This document shows positions 8,441 to 15,345 of a stretch of DNA of 64,000 nucleotides, piece by piece. Position 1 is the stretch's first letter. Every line of letters starts with the position of its first letter. The position numbers and the translations under genes were made by a program. Below the pieces are notes generated by a model, which had not been told where the DNA came from, searched no databases, and worked only from the letters and a program-made list of their open reading frames with translations. The stretch comes from CBDDHT01 sp965228615. GTDB taxonomy: Bacteria > Pseudomonadota > Alphaproteobacteria > Rhizobiales > Methyloligellaceae. The DNA lies in the NCBI GenBank assembly GCA_965228615.1, contig CBDDHT010000004.1, positions 3,472,001 to 3,536,000 of the forward strand. Reading direction: 5' to 3'.

Positions 8441-8556
8441 AAAGATCCTTTCGTTTTTTGTGTCACGAAAAAAACGAAGAGGATCTTGTGACCCGGCGCA
8501 CCCCCGGCAGATCCAAATCCTTTGTTCGAAGAGTCAATTCAACAAAGGAGAAAACG
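8441..8556 (+). promoter_or_regulatory. two-hairpin leader with RBS-pairing arm (copy 1)
   Basis: A long stem pairs AAGATCCTTTCGTTTT (8442-8457) with AAAACGAAGAGGATCTT (8471-8487). Downstream, TCCTTTGTT (8518-8526) pairs perfectly with AACAAAGGA (8541-8549), which contains most of the Shine-Dalgarno sequence for the ATG at 8557. The first stem recurs almost unchanged before ardC (11953-12015). The layout suggests translation control by RNA folding. Confidence 0.6.
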
Positions 8557-8988
8557 ATGAAACTCTTGCTACTACAAATCCAACACAAGCACGGTGACAA
8601 CCATTCCCTGCATGCAACCCGCGAGTCACTTGACCGCGAACTTTATCAGTATGTCAGCGACGAGTGGGATGACGGCATTTCAAGGCAATACGGACCCTTG
8701 AGGGCGCACAGCGCCGATCAGGCCGTAGAGATATATTTTGCCTGTTGGCAGGATGCCCTTGATGGTGAGCGTTATGAAATCCATCAGCTTGATCTGCCCG
8801 AAGACCGGACATTGATGACCGCGCTTAAGAACCTCGTGCGAGATTGCAGCACCATGCGCGGCAACCCTTCAGCGATCGAGAATATCCGCTTCCAAAGCCT
8901 GCCACAGGCGCAAGCGGCTATTGGCCAGTTCCAAAAAGACTATCCCCTAAATCACAGCGAAGAAGCCCGGCATTCCTGGGCCAGCTAA
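8557..8988 (+). CDS. conserved element hypothetical protein, 143 aa
   Basis: The start at 8557 is set by AAAGGAG seven bases upstream. The protein is soluble and acidic, opening MKLLLLQIQHKHGDN and containing SADQAVEIYFACWQDALDGERYEIHQLDLPED, a mixed alpha/beta look without a motif I know. It leads a run of same-strand genes (ParB-type, 206-residue, 85-residue, ArdC) with strong ribosome binding sites, so it belongs to the element backbone. Function unknown. Confidence 0.7.
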   Translation: MKLLLLQIQHKHGDNHSLHATRESLDRELYQYVSDEWDDGISRQYGPLRAHSADQAVEIYFACWQDALDGERYEIHQLDLPEDRTLMTALKNLVRDCSTMRGNPSAIENIRFQSLPQAQAAIGQFQKDYPLNHSEEARHSWAS

Positions 8989-9079
8989 CTCCTGTCTGCC
9001 TGATTGCAGCACCGGAAAGCTCTTCACCGGGCTTTCCCATGGTGCAATTCCGCACCCAATAAAACTAAGGAAGAAAACT
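8989..9079 (+). terminator. nested stem-loop between the 143-aa gene and parB
   Basis: GGAAAGC (9013-9019) pairs with GCTTTCC (about 9029-9035), and the flanking TTGCAGCACC and GGTGCAA extend the stem. There is no T-tract, so it is more likely an attenuator or processing signal than a strong intrinsic terminator. The ribosome binding site AAGGAAG lies just downstream for the ATG at 9080. Confidence 0.4.
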
Positions 9080-10810
9080 ATGAAAAACGAACTAAAATAT
9101 ATTGATCTTAAAGACCTTAAACTCTCAACCGCCAACGTGCGAAAACACGGCGCGAATGATGTTGGCGACCTTGTTGCCAGCATCAATAGCATTGGCGTCA
9201 TACAGCCCCTACTGGTCAGGCCCAATTGCGAAGGGTTTGACGTGGTAGCAGGACAACGCCGCTTGCTGGCCTGTCAGGACATTGAGAAGGAAACAGGCAG
9301 TTTTGAACTTGTTCCCTGCCTTGTGCTTGGCAGCAGCGATGATGCCGCCGCGATTGAAGCCTCGCTCGCTGAAAATTTTGCCCGTCTGCCGATGGATGAA
9401 ATGGATCAGTACGAAGCCTTTTCCGCACTGGAACAGCAAGGCCAAAGCGCGGAAGACATCGCCTCTCATTTCGGGATAAGCGAAAGTATCGTGCGCCGCC
9501 GTCTTGCTCTGGGCAGTCTTGATCCTGCTATCCGCAAGGCATACCGCGACGAGCAGATCAACGTTCAGACCATCCGCGCATTAACGATGGCCACGCCAAA
9601 AAAGCAAAAAGCTTGGCTCAAGCTCTTCAAAGACCCCAAGGGTAATGCCCCGAAGGGATGGCAACTCAAAGCATGGCTCTTCGGCGGCAAGGAAATACCT
9701 GTCGAAAACGCCATATTTGATCTGAAAGACTACAAGGGAACGATCATTCCCGACCTGTTCAGCGAGGATGAGTTTTTTGCCGATCCGGATAAATTCTGGA
9801 AGTGCCAGAACAAGGCCATTGCCGATCTACAGAAGGCATACCTTGATGATGGCTGGCAAGAAGCCGTTATCCTCGATATCGGCAAGACCATCGGCTACGA
9901 GGGTTACTCACAATGGCCCAAGAAAGAAGGCGGCAGGGTTTACATTGCCATCCACAGCGACGGCCAGGTGCAATCCCACGAAGGCTACCTGCCCCGCAAA
10001 GAAGCCCAAAAGCTTGAGCGTGCCAAGGCCACGCTTAAAGGTGAAGCGCCCAAGCCGAAATCAACGCCTGAGCTGACCAAAGCCGCGTCCCGTTACTGCC
10101 AGCTTCATCATCACAATGCGGTTCGCAACGAACTGCTGAAAGCGCCAGCCATAGCGCTTAGGCTCATGATCGCGCATGCGATCTGTTGCTCCGGCAACTG
10201 GGAAACTTCCCCGGAAACTCAACGGGCCAACAACAATGACGCCATCAGGAAAAGCCTGAAAGACAGCAAGGCACAGAAGGCTTTCAAAGCTGAAAGGGAG
10301 GAAATCAAGAAGCTTCTGGGCATTCCTGCCAAGCATGCCTTCATGTTCACGCCATGGCACGGACGGCCTGATTTTCTGGCTACTTTCACCCGACTCTTTG
10401 AGCTGAGCGACAAAGACGTAATGCGTGTTCTCACATTCGTCATGGCTGAGACTTTAAGTGCCGGAAGCGAGTCAGTCGAAATGCTCGCCTGCCTGCTTGA
10501 TGTGGAAATGGGTCAATGGTGGAAACCAGATCAGCCATTCTTCGACTTGCTACGTGACAAGGAAGCCATCAATGCCATGCTGGCTGAAGTTGCCAGTAAG
10601 CCCGTTGCCAAGGCCAATTCTACCGCGACGGCAAAGGCCCAAAAGACCAGCATTCAGAACTATCTGAGCGGCAAGGGCGTCGGCCCTAAACCCAAAGACT
10701 GGAAACCGCGCTACATGCGCTTTCCGGTAACTGGCTACACCAAGCGGGCAGGAAACGGGCCTACTCAGCGTTGGAAGAAATATTCCAAGCTTTTCAAAAC
10801 GGCCAAATAA
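9080..10810 (+). CDS. parB: ParB/RepB/Spo0J-family protein
   Basis: Residues 5-100 form a ParB N-terminal domain: YIDLKDLKLSTANVRKH, then LVASINSIGVIQPLLVRP, VVAGQRRLLAC (the GxRR CTP-binding patch) and AAAIEASLAENFARLPMDEMDQYEAF. A HTH follows (SAEDIASHFGISESIVRRRLALGSL). The roughly 380-residue tail is not typical of segregation ParB but is usual for large ParB-like proteins on alphaproteobacterial plasmids and integrative elements. No ParA is nearby, so partitioning is not proven; it may be a regulator. The start has AAGGAAG upstream. Confidence 0.85.
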   Translation: MKNELKYIDLKDLKLSTANVRKHGANDVGDLVASINSIGVIQPLLVRPNCEGFDVVAGQRRLLACQDIEKETGSFELVPCLVLGSSDDAAAIEASLAENFARLPMDEMDQYEAFSALEQQGQSAEDIASHFGISESIVRRRLALGSLDPAIRKAYRDEQINVQTIRALTMATPKKQKAWLKLFKDPKGNAPKGWQLKAWLFGGKEIPVENAIFDLKDYKGTIIPDLFSEDEFFADPDKFWKCQNKAIADLQKAYLDDGWQEAVILDIGKTIGYEGYSQWPKKEGGRVYIAIHSDGQVQSHEGYLPRKEAQKLERAKATLKGEAPKPKSTPELTKAASRYCQLHHHNAVRNELLKAPAIALRLMIAHAICCSGNWETSPETQRANNNDAIRKSLKDSKAQKAFKAEREEIKKLLGIPAKHAFMFTPWHGRPDFLATFTRLFELSDKDVMRVLTFVMAETLSAGSESVEMLACLLDVEMGQWWKPDQPFFDLLRDKEAINAMLAEVASKPVAKANSTATAKAQKTSIQNYLSGKGVGPKPKDWKPRYMRFPVTGYTKRAGNGPTQRWKKYSKLFKTAK

Positions 10811-10829
10811 TCTACCCCCTCAAACTTGG

Positions 10830-10870
10830 CTGTCCGGTTCCTATCACAGGAGCCGGGCAGCTCTTTTTTT
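10830..10870 (+). terminator. intrinsic terminator/attenuator after parB
   Basis: CTGTCCGGTTCCT pairs with AGGAGCCGGGCAG around a short TATCAC-like loop (10830-10860, two G-U pairs), followed by CTCTTTTTTT. The ribosome binding site AAGGAG of the next gene starts directly after the T-tract, so read-through or a promoter inside parB must supply the downstream gene. Confidence 0.75.
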
Positions 10871-10883
10871 AAGGAGATTTCAA

Positions 10884-11504
10884 ATGGAACTATTCAATGT
10901 AAGTGATCTGAATCAGGCTTCAGCCCTGTCCGATAGCACGCGGGGCATGCTGTCCGTTCTTTGCGATATGGGCTGCTCCAAGCATGTTATAGCCGCCCTT
11001 CTTAGCATGGACAAAGCCCACAAAGACCACATCGCATATCTAACAGGCCCGGTAGTTCAGCATCGCTCACCATGGGCAGAATCCACGCCACCATGGCTTT
11101 ACAAGGCCATCACCGGCGACCGCCTGCGCATAATATTAGAAGAGCACGATAAGGGCATTACCGGATGGCGGGTTGGTCCGGCAGAGCTGACAACCGTTAT
11201 GTACCCCGCCACGATGGATGCTCCCATGCGCATGGAATATGCCGACATTTATCTTTGGGCTTCCGCGCAGGCTTCAGCACGCCATTACGGCAAGAGCATT
11301 GATGAAATGTCGAAGCAGATTGGCATCGAGCCTGTTCCTGATCGACTGCTAACCGAACCATCAGGGCGCTATCATCAGGACTACAAACATCTTTGCTCAG
11401 ATATCCGCCGCCGTGTCGTTCGGGCCGCGCCTTCAGGTAAGGCACCCGCCAAGACCAAGCCAGCCGCACCGGATATCACAACCGAGCAGATGTCCCTCTT
11501 TTAA
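10884..11504 (+). CDS. element-encoded hypothetical protein ending in a sliding-clamp-like motif
   Basis: This 206-residue protein starts behind AAGGAGATTT. Residues 1-60 are helical (GMLSVLCDMGCSKHVIAALLSMDKAHKDHIAYL). The middle holds TPPWLYKAITGDRLRIILEEH and MRMEYADIYLWASAQASARHYGKSIDEM, and a Pro/Ala/Lys linker ends in EQMSLF. QMSLF at the very C-terminus fits the bacterial beta-clamp binding consensus QL(S/D)LF, so contact with the host DnaN clamp is possible. I recognise no catalytic domain. Confidence 0.65.
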   Translation: MELFNVSDLNQASALSDSTRGMLSVLCDMGCSKHVIAALLSMDKAHKDHIAYLTGPVVQHRSPWAESTPPWLYKAITGDRLRIILEEHDKGITGWRVGPAELTTVMYPATMDAPMRMEYADIYLWASAQASARHYGKSIDEMSKQIGIEPVPDRLLTEPSGRYHQDYKHLCSDIRRRVVRAAPSGKAPAKTKPAAPDITTEQMSLF

Positions 11505-11529
11505 ATCATTTCAAAGCAGGAGAATCTTT

Positions 11530-11787
11530 ATGCACCAGCCAAAACTCTTACCTACCCGCGCCGATTACATACTGCCCGGCAACACCACGCCTAAACGCCT
11601 TGCAGCCCGCACTAAACGCAAGATGACCAGCATCCGCGAAAACATCGAAACCCTGTCCGCCCCCTGGATCGAGATTGATAATTCCGTCGAGGGTGCCCTT
11701 GATGAGCTGATTGCAGCCTTTGATGAATTTGAACGCCAAATTGATGGTTCCGTAGACTACCTTCTGGAAACGGCCCCTTACTCCTAG
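11530..11787 (+). CDS. small hypothetical protein, 85 aa
   Basis: The ATG at 11530 has GCAGGAGAA upstream and lies 25 bases after the previous stop, so the two genes are coupled. The protein has a basic N-terminal region (PKRLAARTKRKMTSIREN) and an acidic helical C-terminal half (IDNSVEGALDELIAAFDEFERQIDGSVDYLLE). No known domain is apparent. Its position among backbone genes suggests an accessory role. Confidence 0.6.
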   Translation: MHQPKLLPTRADYILPGNTTPKRLAARTKRKMTSIRENIETLSAPWIEIDNSVEGALDELIAAFDEFERQIDGSVDYLLETAPYS

Positions 11788-12093
11788 GCTCCTTACTCAC
11801 CACTACAGCAGGCGGTTCAACCGCACATCATAAGCGAGATGCTGTCACTTTTCGGTTGACGGTTCAGACTGACCAGTTTCCGCCTTTCCCTCCTTTTCCC
11901 GGTTTCCTCAAAAACAAACGCGTGTAGCCGCCCGCACCGACGCGTCAAGCCAAAGATCCTTTCGTTTTCGGTTCCTTCCCCCTTCGGCGGTTCCTTCCAA
12001 CAACGAAGAGGATCTCGGATGACCCGCCGCCTAAACCGGGCGGCTCCTTTTCCGGCGTTTTTCGGAAACCCGTACAGGAAAAGGAGACCAGTC
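11788..12093 (+). promoter_or_regulatory. two-hairpin leader with RBS-pairing arm upstream of ardC (copy 2)
   Basis: AAGATCCTTTCGTT (11953-11966) pairs with AACGAAGAGGATCT (12002-12015), the same stem as at 8442-8487. A GC stem CCCGCCGCC...GGGCGG follows. Then CTCCTTTTCC (12044-12053) is perfectly complementary to GGAAAAGGAG (12077-12086), whose AAGGAG is the ribosome binding site for the ATG at 12094. No gene is seen in the interval. Confidence 0.65.
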
Positions 12094-13008
12094 ATGGCCA
12101 ATCAGAAAACTTCCCGACCCGATGTGTATACCCGCATCACCGATACGATCGTACAAGCACTTGAACAAGGCACACGCCCATGGATGAAGCCGTGGAGCGC
12201 GGAAAATACCAACGGGCGCATCACCAAGCCGCTACGCCATCACGGCATTCCCTATACCGGGATCAATATCATCATGCTCTGGTCATCAGCGGTTGCGCAG
12301 GGCTTTGCCGCCCCGATCTGGATGACGTACCGCCAAGCAAACGAACTTGGCGCGCAGGTACGCAAAGGCGAGCGCGGCTCACTGGTCGTCTATGCCAACA
12401 CCATTTCCCGTACCGAGCAAAATGATAACGGCGAGGAAGAAGAGCACTTCATACCCTTCATGAAAGGCTACACCGTCTTTAACGTCGAGCAAATCGACAG
12501 CCTGCCAGAGCAGTATTACGGCATTCCCGAACCCGTTCTTGATCCTATTGAAAGGATCGAATCCGCCGAGAATTTCTTTGCATCAACCCAAGCTGATATC
12601 CGCCACGGTGGAAACCGCGCCTACTACTCAATCTCTTCAGATCATATCCAGATGCCGCACTTCCAGACTTTTACAAATCCCGAAAGCTACTACGCTGTCC
12701 TGGCACATGAGTCCACGCACTGGACACGCCACGACTCCCGCCTTCACAGGGATTTCGGACGCAAGCGCTTTGGCGATGAAGGCTACGCCATGGAAGAGCT
12801 GGTTGCCGAACTGGGCAGTGCATTTCTTTCCGCCGATCTCGAACTGACACCGGAAATCCGCGAGGACCACGCCAGCTATATTGAAAGCTGGATAAAGGTT
12901 CTCAAAGACGACAAGCGTGCCATCTTCACCGCCGCTGCACACGCGCAGCGCGCCGCCGATTTCCTGCATAGCTTGCAGCCCCAGATCATCAGCGAGGCTG
13001 CGGAATGA
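12094..13008 (+). CDS. ardC: ArdC-family antirestriction protein (ssDNA-binding plus zincin-like domain)
   Basis: The start at 12094 follows AAAAGGAG. Residues 5-130 match the ArdC N-terminal DUF1738 domain (DVYTRITDTIVQALEQGTRPWMKPW; GINIIMLW; WMTYRQANELGAQVRKGERG; YTVFNVEQ). Residues 195-300 are the M78-like zincin domain: HESTHW (His205, Glu206, His209) and, further on, EELVAELGSAFL supplying the third ligand. ArdC proteins protect incoming plasmid DNA from restriction during transfer. Its length (304) is typical. It fits the mobile element setting well. Confidence 0.9.
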   Translation: MANQKTSRPDVYTRITDTIVQALEQGTRPWMKPWSAENTNGRITKPLRHHGIPYTGINIIMLWSSAVAQGFAAPIWMTYRQANELGAQVRKGERGSLVVYANTISRTEQNDNGEEEEHFIPFMKGYTVFNVEQIDSLPEQYYGIPEPVLDPIERIESAENFFASTQADIRHGGNRAYYSISSDHIQMPHFQTFTNPESYYAVLAHESTHWTRHDSRLHRDFGRKRFGDEGYAMEELVAELGSAFLSADLELTPEIREDHASYIESWIKVLKDDKRAIFTAAAHAQRAADFLHSLQPQIISEAAE

Positions 13009-13170
13009 CGCAGCCTTCCAAAAAGGCTCGGAACTCACCACCAAAGCAGGCGGGTTGCCTTAGCTTCTACGGATTCGCCTCGCCCCGATAAGTGAGGGCG
13101 AGGACGATCCATACGAAGCAGGCAACGAAACATCCCTCTATTCTCATCCCATAAAAACCCCTATCACTTT

Positions 13171-13206
13171 TTGACAACCCTTATCTTTTACTGATAAGAT
13201 ACCTAT
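13171..13206 (+). promoter_or_regulatory. promoter with operator palindrome for the TumE/TumA-like pair
   Basis: A perfect -35 hexamer TTGACA (13171-13176) is followed at 17-18 bases by GATAAGAT, giving a -10. CTTATC (13180-13185) and GATAAG (13193-13198) form an inverted repeat inside the promoter, a good autorepression site. The ATG at 13207 is only about 7 bases from the -10 and lacks a ribosome binding site, so the mRNA is probably leaderless. Confidence 0.65.
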
Positions 13207-13581
13207 ATGGGTAAGGGCAGGAAGGATCATACGCTTGAAGCGCTGTTAGACCTTAGTGGAGAAACGCACTTCGTCGATGACAAACAATCATACTGGGTGA
13301 AATATGAAGTCACCCGCATTGAGCCGACCGACGAAAAGCCCCACGGAATCGACTACTCGCTCACGCTTCATGATCCGACCGGCAAGCGCATTCTCGGCTA
13401 CGACAATGCGCACCCGACCAAAGCGACAGACGGCCCTGGCGGGAAGAAAACGAAATCGCAGGATCACAAGCACCGCTATGACACTGTGCGCCCTTACAAG
13501 TTCACCGATGCCGGAACTCTCATGGAGGATTTCTGGACTGACGTGGAAAAGCTACTCAAAGAGAAAGGGGTTATGAAATGA
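13207..13581 (+). CDS. TumE-like toxin (DUF6516 family)
   Basis: The 124-residue protein has the TumE/DUF6516 shape: a short N-terminal helix, then WVKYEVTRIEP, a GIDYSLTLHDPTGKRILGYDNAH strand pair, then an HKHRYDTVRPYKFTDAGTLMEDFWTDVEKLL segment. TumE-type proteins are the toxic partners of small HTH antitoxins. The gene overlaps its partner by four bases (ATGA) and lies toxin-first. The mechanism of this family is not evident from the sequence. The call rests on overall pattern and gene pairing. Confidence 0.7.
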   Translation: MGKGRKDHTLEALLDLSGETHFVDDKQSYWVKYEVTRIEPTDEKPHGIDYSLTLHDPTGKRILGYDNAHPTKATDGPGGKKTKSQDHKHRYDTVRPYKFTDAGTLMEDFWTDVEKLLKEKGVMK

Positions 13582-13979
13582 CAACACTAAAAATAGGAAT
13601 TGCCACTTTCGAGCAGATGCGTGACCGGTCAGTCGCCATTGCCAAGGGTGATTATAAGCCCAAGCGCGGTGAACCCAAAATCTGGTTCACGTCCATGCAG
13701 AGCTTTGCCCGCGTTCTCTCAGAGCAAAACCGTGAGCTTTTGGGCTTGATCGCGCAGGCGCAGCCCGAATCTCTTCAGGAGCTTGAGGATATGACAGGGC
13801 GCAAGGTTTCCAACCTTTCGCGCACTCTGAAGAAGATGGAAAAATACGGCATCGTCACCTTGAAGAAAGGCAAGCAGGGCCGCATTAAGCCTCTCTTTCC
13901 CTACTCAGGATTTGTGCTCGATTTGCCAGTTGCAGCGATGGCAAAGGAAAACCAGAAAGCAGCCCAGCCGCGACGTTAG
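13578..13979 (+). CDS. TumA-like antitoxin, winged-helix regulator
   Basis: Residues 55-115 form a MarR/HVO_A0114-like winged helix (NRELLGLIAQAQPESLQELEDMTGRKVSNLSRTLKKMEKYGIVTLKKGKQGRIKPLF). The N-terminal part carries a FEQMRDRSVAIAKGDYKPKRGEPKIWFTS segment typical of proteins paired with DUF6516 toxins. It probably neutralises the upstream protein and binds the GATAAG palindrome at 13180-13198. The tail is short and basic. Confidence 0.75.
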   Translation: MTTLKIGIATFEQMRDRSVAIAKGDYKPKRGEPKIWFTSMQSFARVLSEQNRELLGLIAQAQPESLQELEDMTGRKVSNLSRTLKKMEKYGIVTLKKGKQGRIKPLFPYSGFVLDLPVAAMAKENQKAAQPRR

Positions 13980-14042
13980 CCTGTCTGAAGTCCTTGCGTT
14001 CCCATAACCCTGCCTGTCTCGTTTAGACCAGAAGCATACCTG

Positions 14043-14085
14043 CGGCCTTTCACGTGTCAGATCGACGTGAGGGGCCGTTTTCGTT
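14043..14085 (+). terminator. intrinsic terminator after the TumE/TumA-like operon
   Basis: CGGCCTTTCACGT (14043-14055) pairs with ACGTGAGGGGCCG (14065-14077), with two mismatches near the middle, followed by TTTTCGTTTGGCTTTTT. It lies 64 bases past the stop codon of the regulator. Confidence 0.65.
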
Positions 14086-14297
14086 TGGCTTTTTCTAAAG
14101 TCCGTGCCGGATAAGGGATTTCATCACCCCTTTGTTTTTTTGCCGTTTAACGACCTCTAACCCTGAACCTGCGGAGCGGAAGAAAGGTCAATACCCTGCC
14201 CGATCCATTCGCTCCGCTCCCGTGTTGGGAATGACTTTCTCCTTTCTCCTTCGGCAACAGGAGGCCGTGTTCAACGTCAAAACAAAGGAGATTTAAA
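14086..14297 (+). promoter_or_regulatory. leader with long stem and RBS-pairing arm (copy 3)
   Basis: GCGGAGCG (14171-14178) pairs with CGCTCCGC (14210-14217). Downstream, TCTCCTTT (14238-14245) is perfectly complementary to AAAGGAGA (14284-14291), the ribosome binding site for the ATG at 14298. The layout is the same as before 8557 and 12094, although the upstream stem has a different sequence. Confidence 0.55.
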
Positions 14298-14534
14298 ATG
14301 ACCGACACAAAGAAAAATTACGAACCAAACTATCCGTCCCACAACGTCTTTCACGTGCCCGAAGGCAAAAACGCTTTCTGGACCAAGATCGGGGCAGCCT
14401 GGGAACACAAAGACGGTGACGGCTACAATATCGAGCTGGATTTGGTTCCCCTTCGCCAAGGACGCATCGTCCTGCGCAAATACGAGCCTCAAACCAATGA
14501 GGAAGAAAACAAAAAAGAGAAGGCCGCTAAATAG
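14298..14534 (+). CDS. small conserved plasmid-type protein, 78 aa
   Basis: The protein reads MTDTKKNYEPNYPSHNVFHV, then FWTKIGAAWEHKDGDGYNIELDLVPLRQGRIVLRKYEP and a Lys/Glu tail. The pattern x-F/YW-xx-IGAAW-xHKDG-GYN is one I know from small proteins on alphaproteobacterial conjugative plasmids. Their role has not been defined to my knowledge. A strong AAAGGAG precedes the start, and a terminator follows directly. Confidence 0.7.
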   Translation: MTDTKKNYEPNYPSHNVFHVPEGKNAFWTKIGAAWEHKDGDGYNIELDLVPLRQGRIVLRKYEPQTNEEENKKEKAAK

Positions 14535-14554
14535 CGGCCACTCGCCTCCCTCAA

Positions 14555-14592
14555 AAAGGACTGCATACGATAGTGTGCAGTCCTTCTTTTAA
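14555..14592. terminator. bidirectional intrinsic terminator
   Basis: AAGGACTGCA (14556-14565) pairs with TGCAGTCCTT (14576-14585), with A-runs on the left and CTTTT on the right, so it can stop transcription from both sides. It separates the 78-residue gene from the convergent coupling-protein operon. Confidence 0.85.
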
Positions 14593-14825
14593 TCCCGCGA
14601 AACCTCAAACCCCTGCTGTTCCCATGTCAACACGCCGGGAGTCGTAAGGGCCGGATTCTCAGTTGTCATACGCTCGAAAATGATACGCGACAGGTAATCT
14701 TCATAGCCCGTATCTGCCTGCAATTTTCCGCTGTTCAGCTGCTCCAGAAAATACTCGTGCAGCGCTATCGGCAGGCACAAAGACACCCAATCATATTGCT
14801 CGTCAGCCTTATCTTTCCCGGTCAT
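14589..14825 (-). CDS. hypothetical protein, 78 aa
   Basis: A small acidic soluble protein (DEQYDWVSLCLPIALHEYFLEQLNSGKLQADTGYEDYLSRIIFERM) that I do not recognise. The start overlaps the 3' end of the 178-residue gene by 17 bases, making it the last gene of a three-gene operon led by the coupling protein. It might be a helper in relaxosome or channel docking, judged by position only. Confidence 0.6.
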   Translation of the reverse strand: MTGKDKADEQYDWVSLCLPIALHEYFLEQLNSGKLQADTGYEDYLSRIIFERMTTENPALTTPGVLTWEQQGFEVSRD

Positions 14826-15345
14826 CCTTGCCCTGCCTGCTTAACTTGTCCCATTTCTTTTTCTTATTCTGCCATTCCGGCCTGTCCTGCCAGCCTTCGC
14901 CGTAGCATGAATTCATAGCGAACTGCATAAGCAAATCGCCCTCAAACCGGCGATAAAGACTATACAAATCGTCCGAGCTCAGCGCTGACACATCTTGTCC
15001 GGCCATGCCGCCGTTACGCTGAAAGACGCCCCAATAGCCGACATCATCACAGCGCACGATAAAATTCGGCGTATCCAGTTCACCGCTATTAACGCGCTTC
15101 TGCTCTTCACGATCCTCGCTGCTACGGTTCCAGAACCGGTCATGAAAATTCACAACCCCCCCGATCGTTCCATAATCGCGTCTGACTTGCAGCCACGTTT
15201 CAAGATTATCATTCCAACGGAAATTGGCGTGCGCACGCCTGATAACCATTTGCCGGTCAATTTCTTCCCCGCGCTCTTCAAACCAGTTTTTTGCCCCGGA
15301 CTTTCCCGTCAAATAAGCCCAGATCCTCTTGAGCCACCGCATCAC
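14809..15345 (-). CDS. hypothetical protein, 178 aa
   Basis: The start overlaps the coupling-protein stop by four bases, so the two are translationally coupled. The protein has a basic N-terminus (MMRWLKRIWAYLTGKSGAKNWF), a middle with TWLQVRRDYGTIGGVVNFHDRFW and DTPNFIVRCDDVGYWGVF, and a charged basic tail. I know no such family. Tight linkage to the coupling protein suggests a transfer-related role. Confidence 0.6.
   Translation of the reverse strand: MMRWLKRIWAYLTGKSGAKNWFEERGEEIDRQMVIRRAHANFRWNDNLETWLQVRRDYGTIGGVVNFHDRFWNRSSEDREEQKRVNSGELDTPNFIVRCDDVGYWGVFQRNGGMAGQDVSALSSDDLYSLYRRFEGDLLMQFAMNSCYGEGWQDRPEWQNKKKKWDKLSRQGKDDRER

Noticed and set aside
9080..10810. Plasmid replication origin or iterons next to parB
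   Set aside because: No replication initiator gene, parA, or iteron-like repeat series is visible around it.
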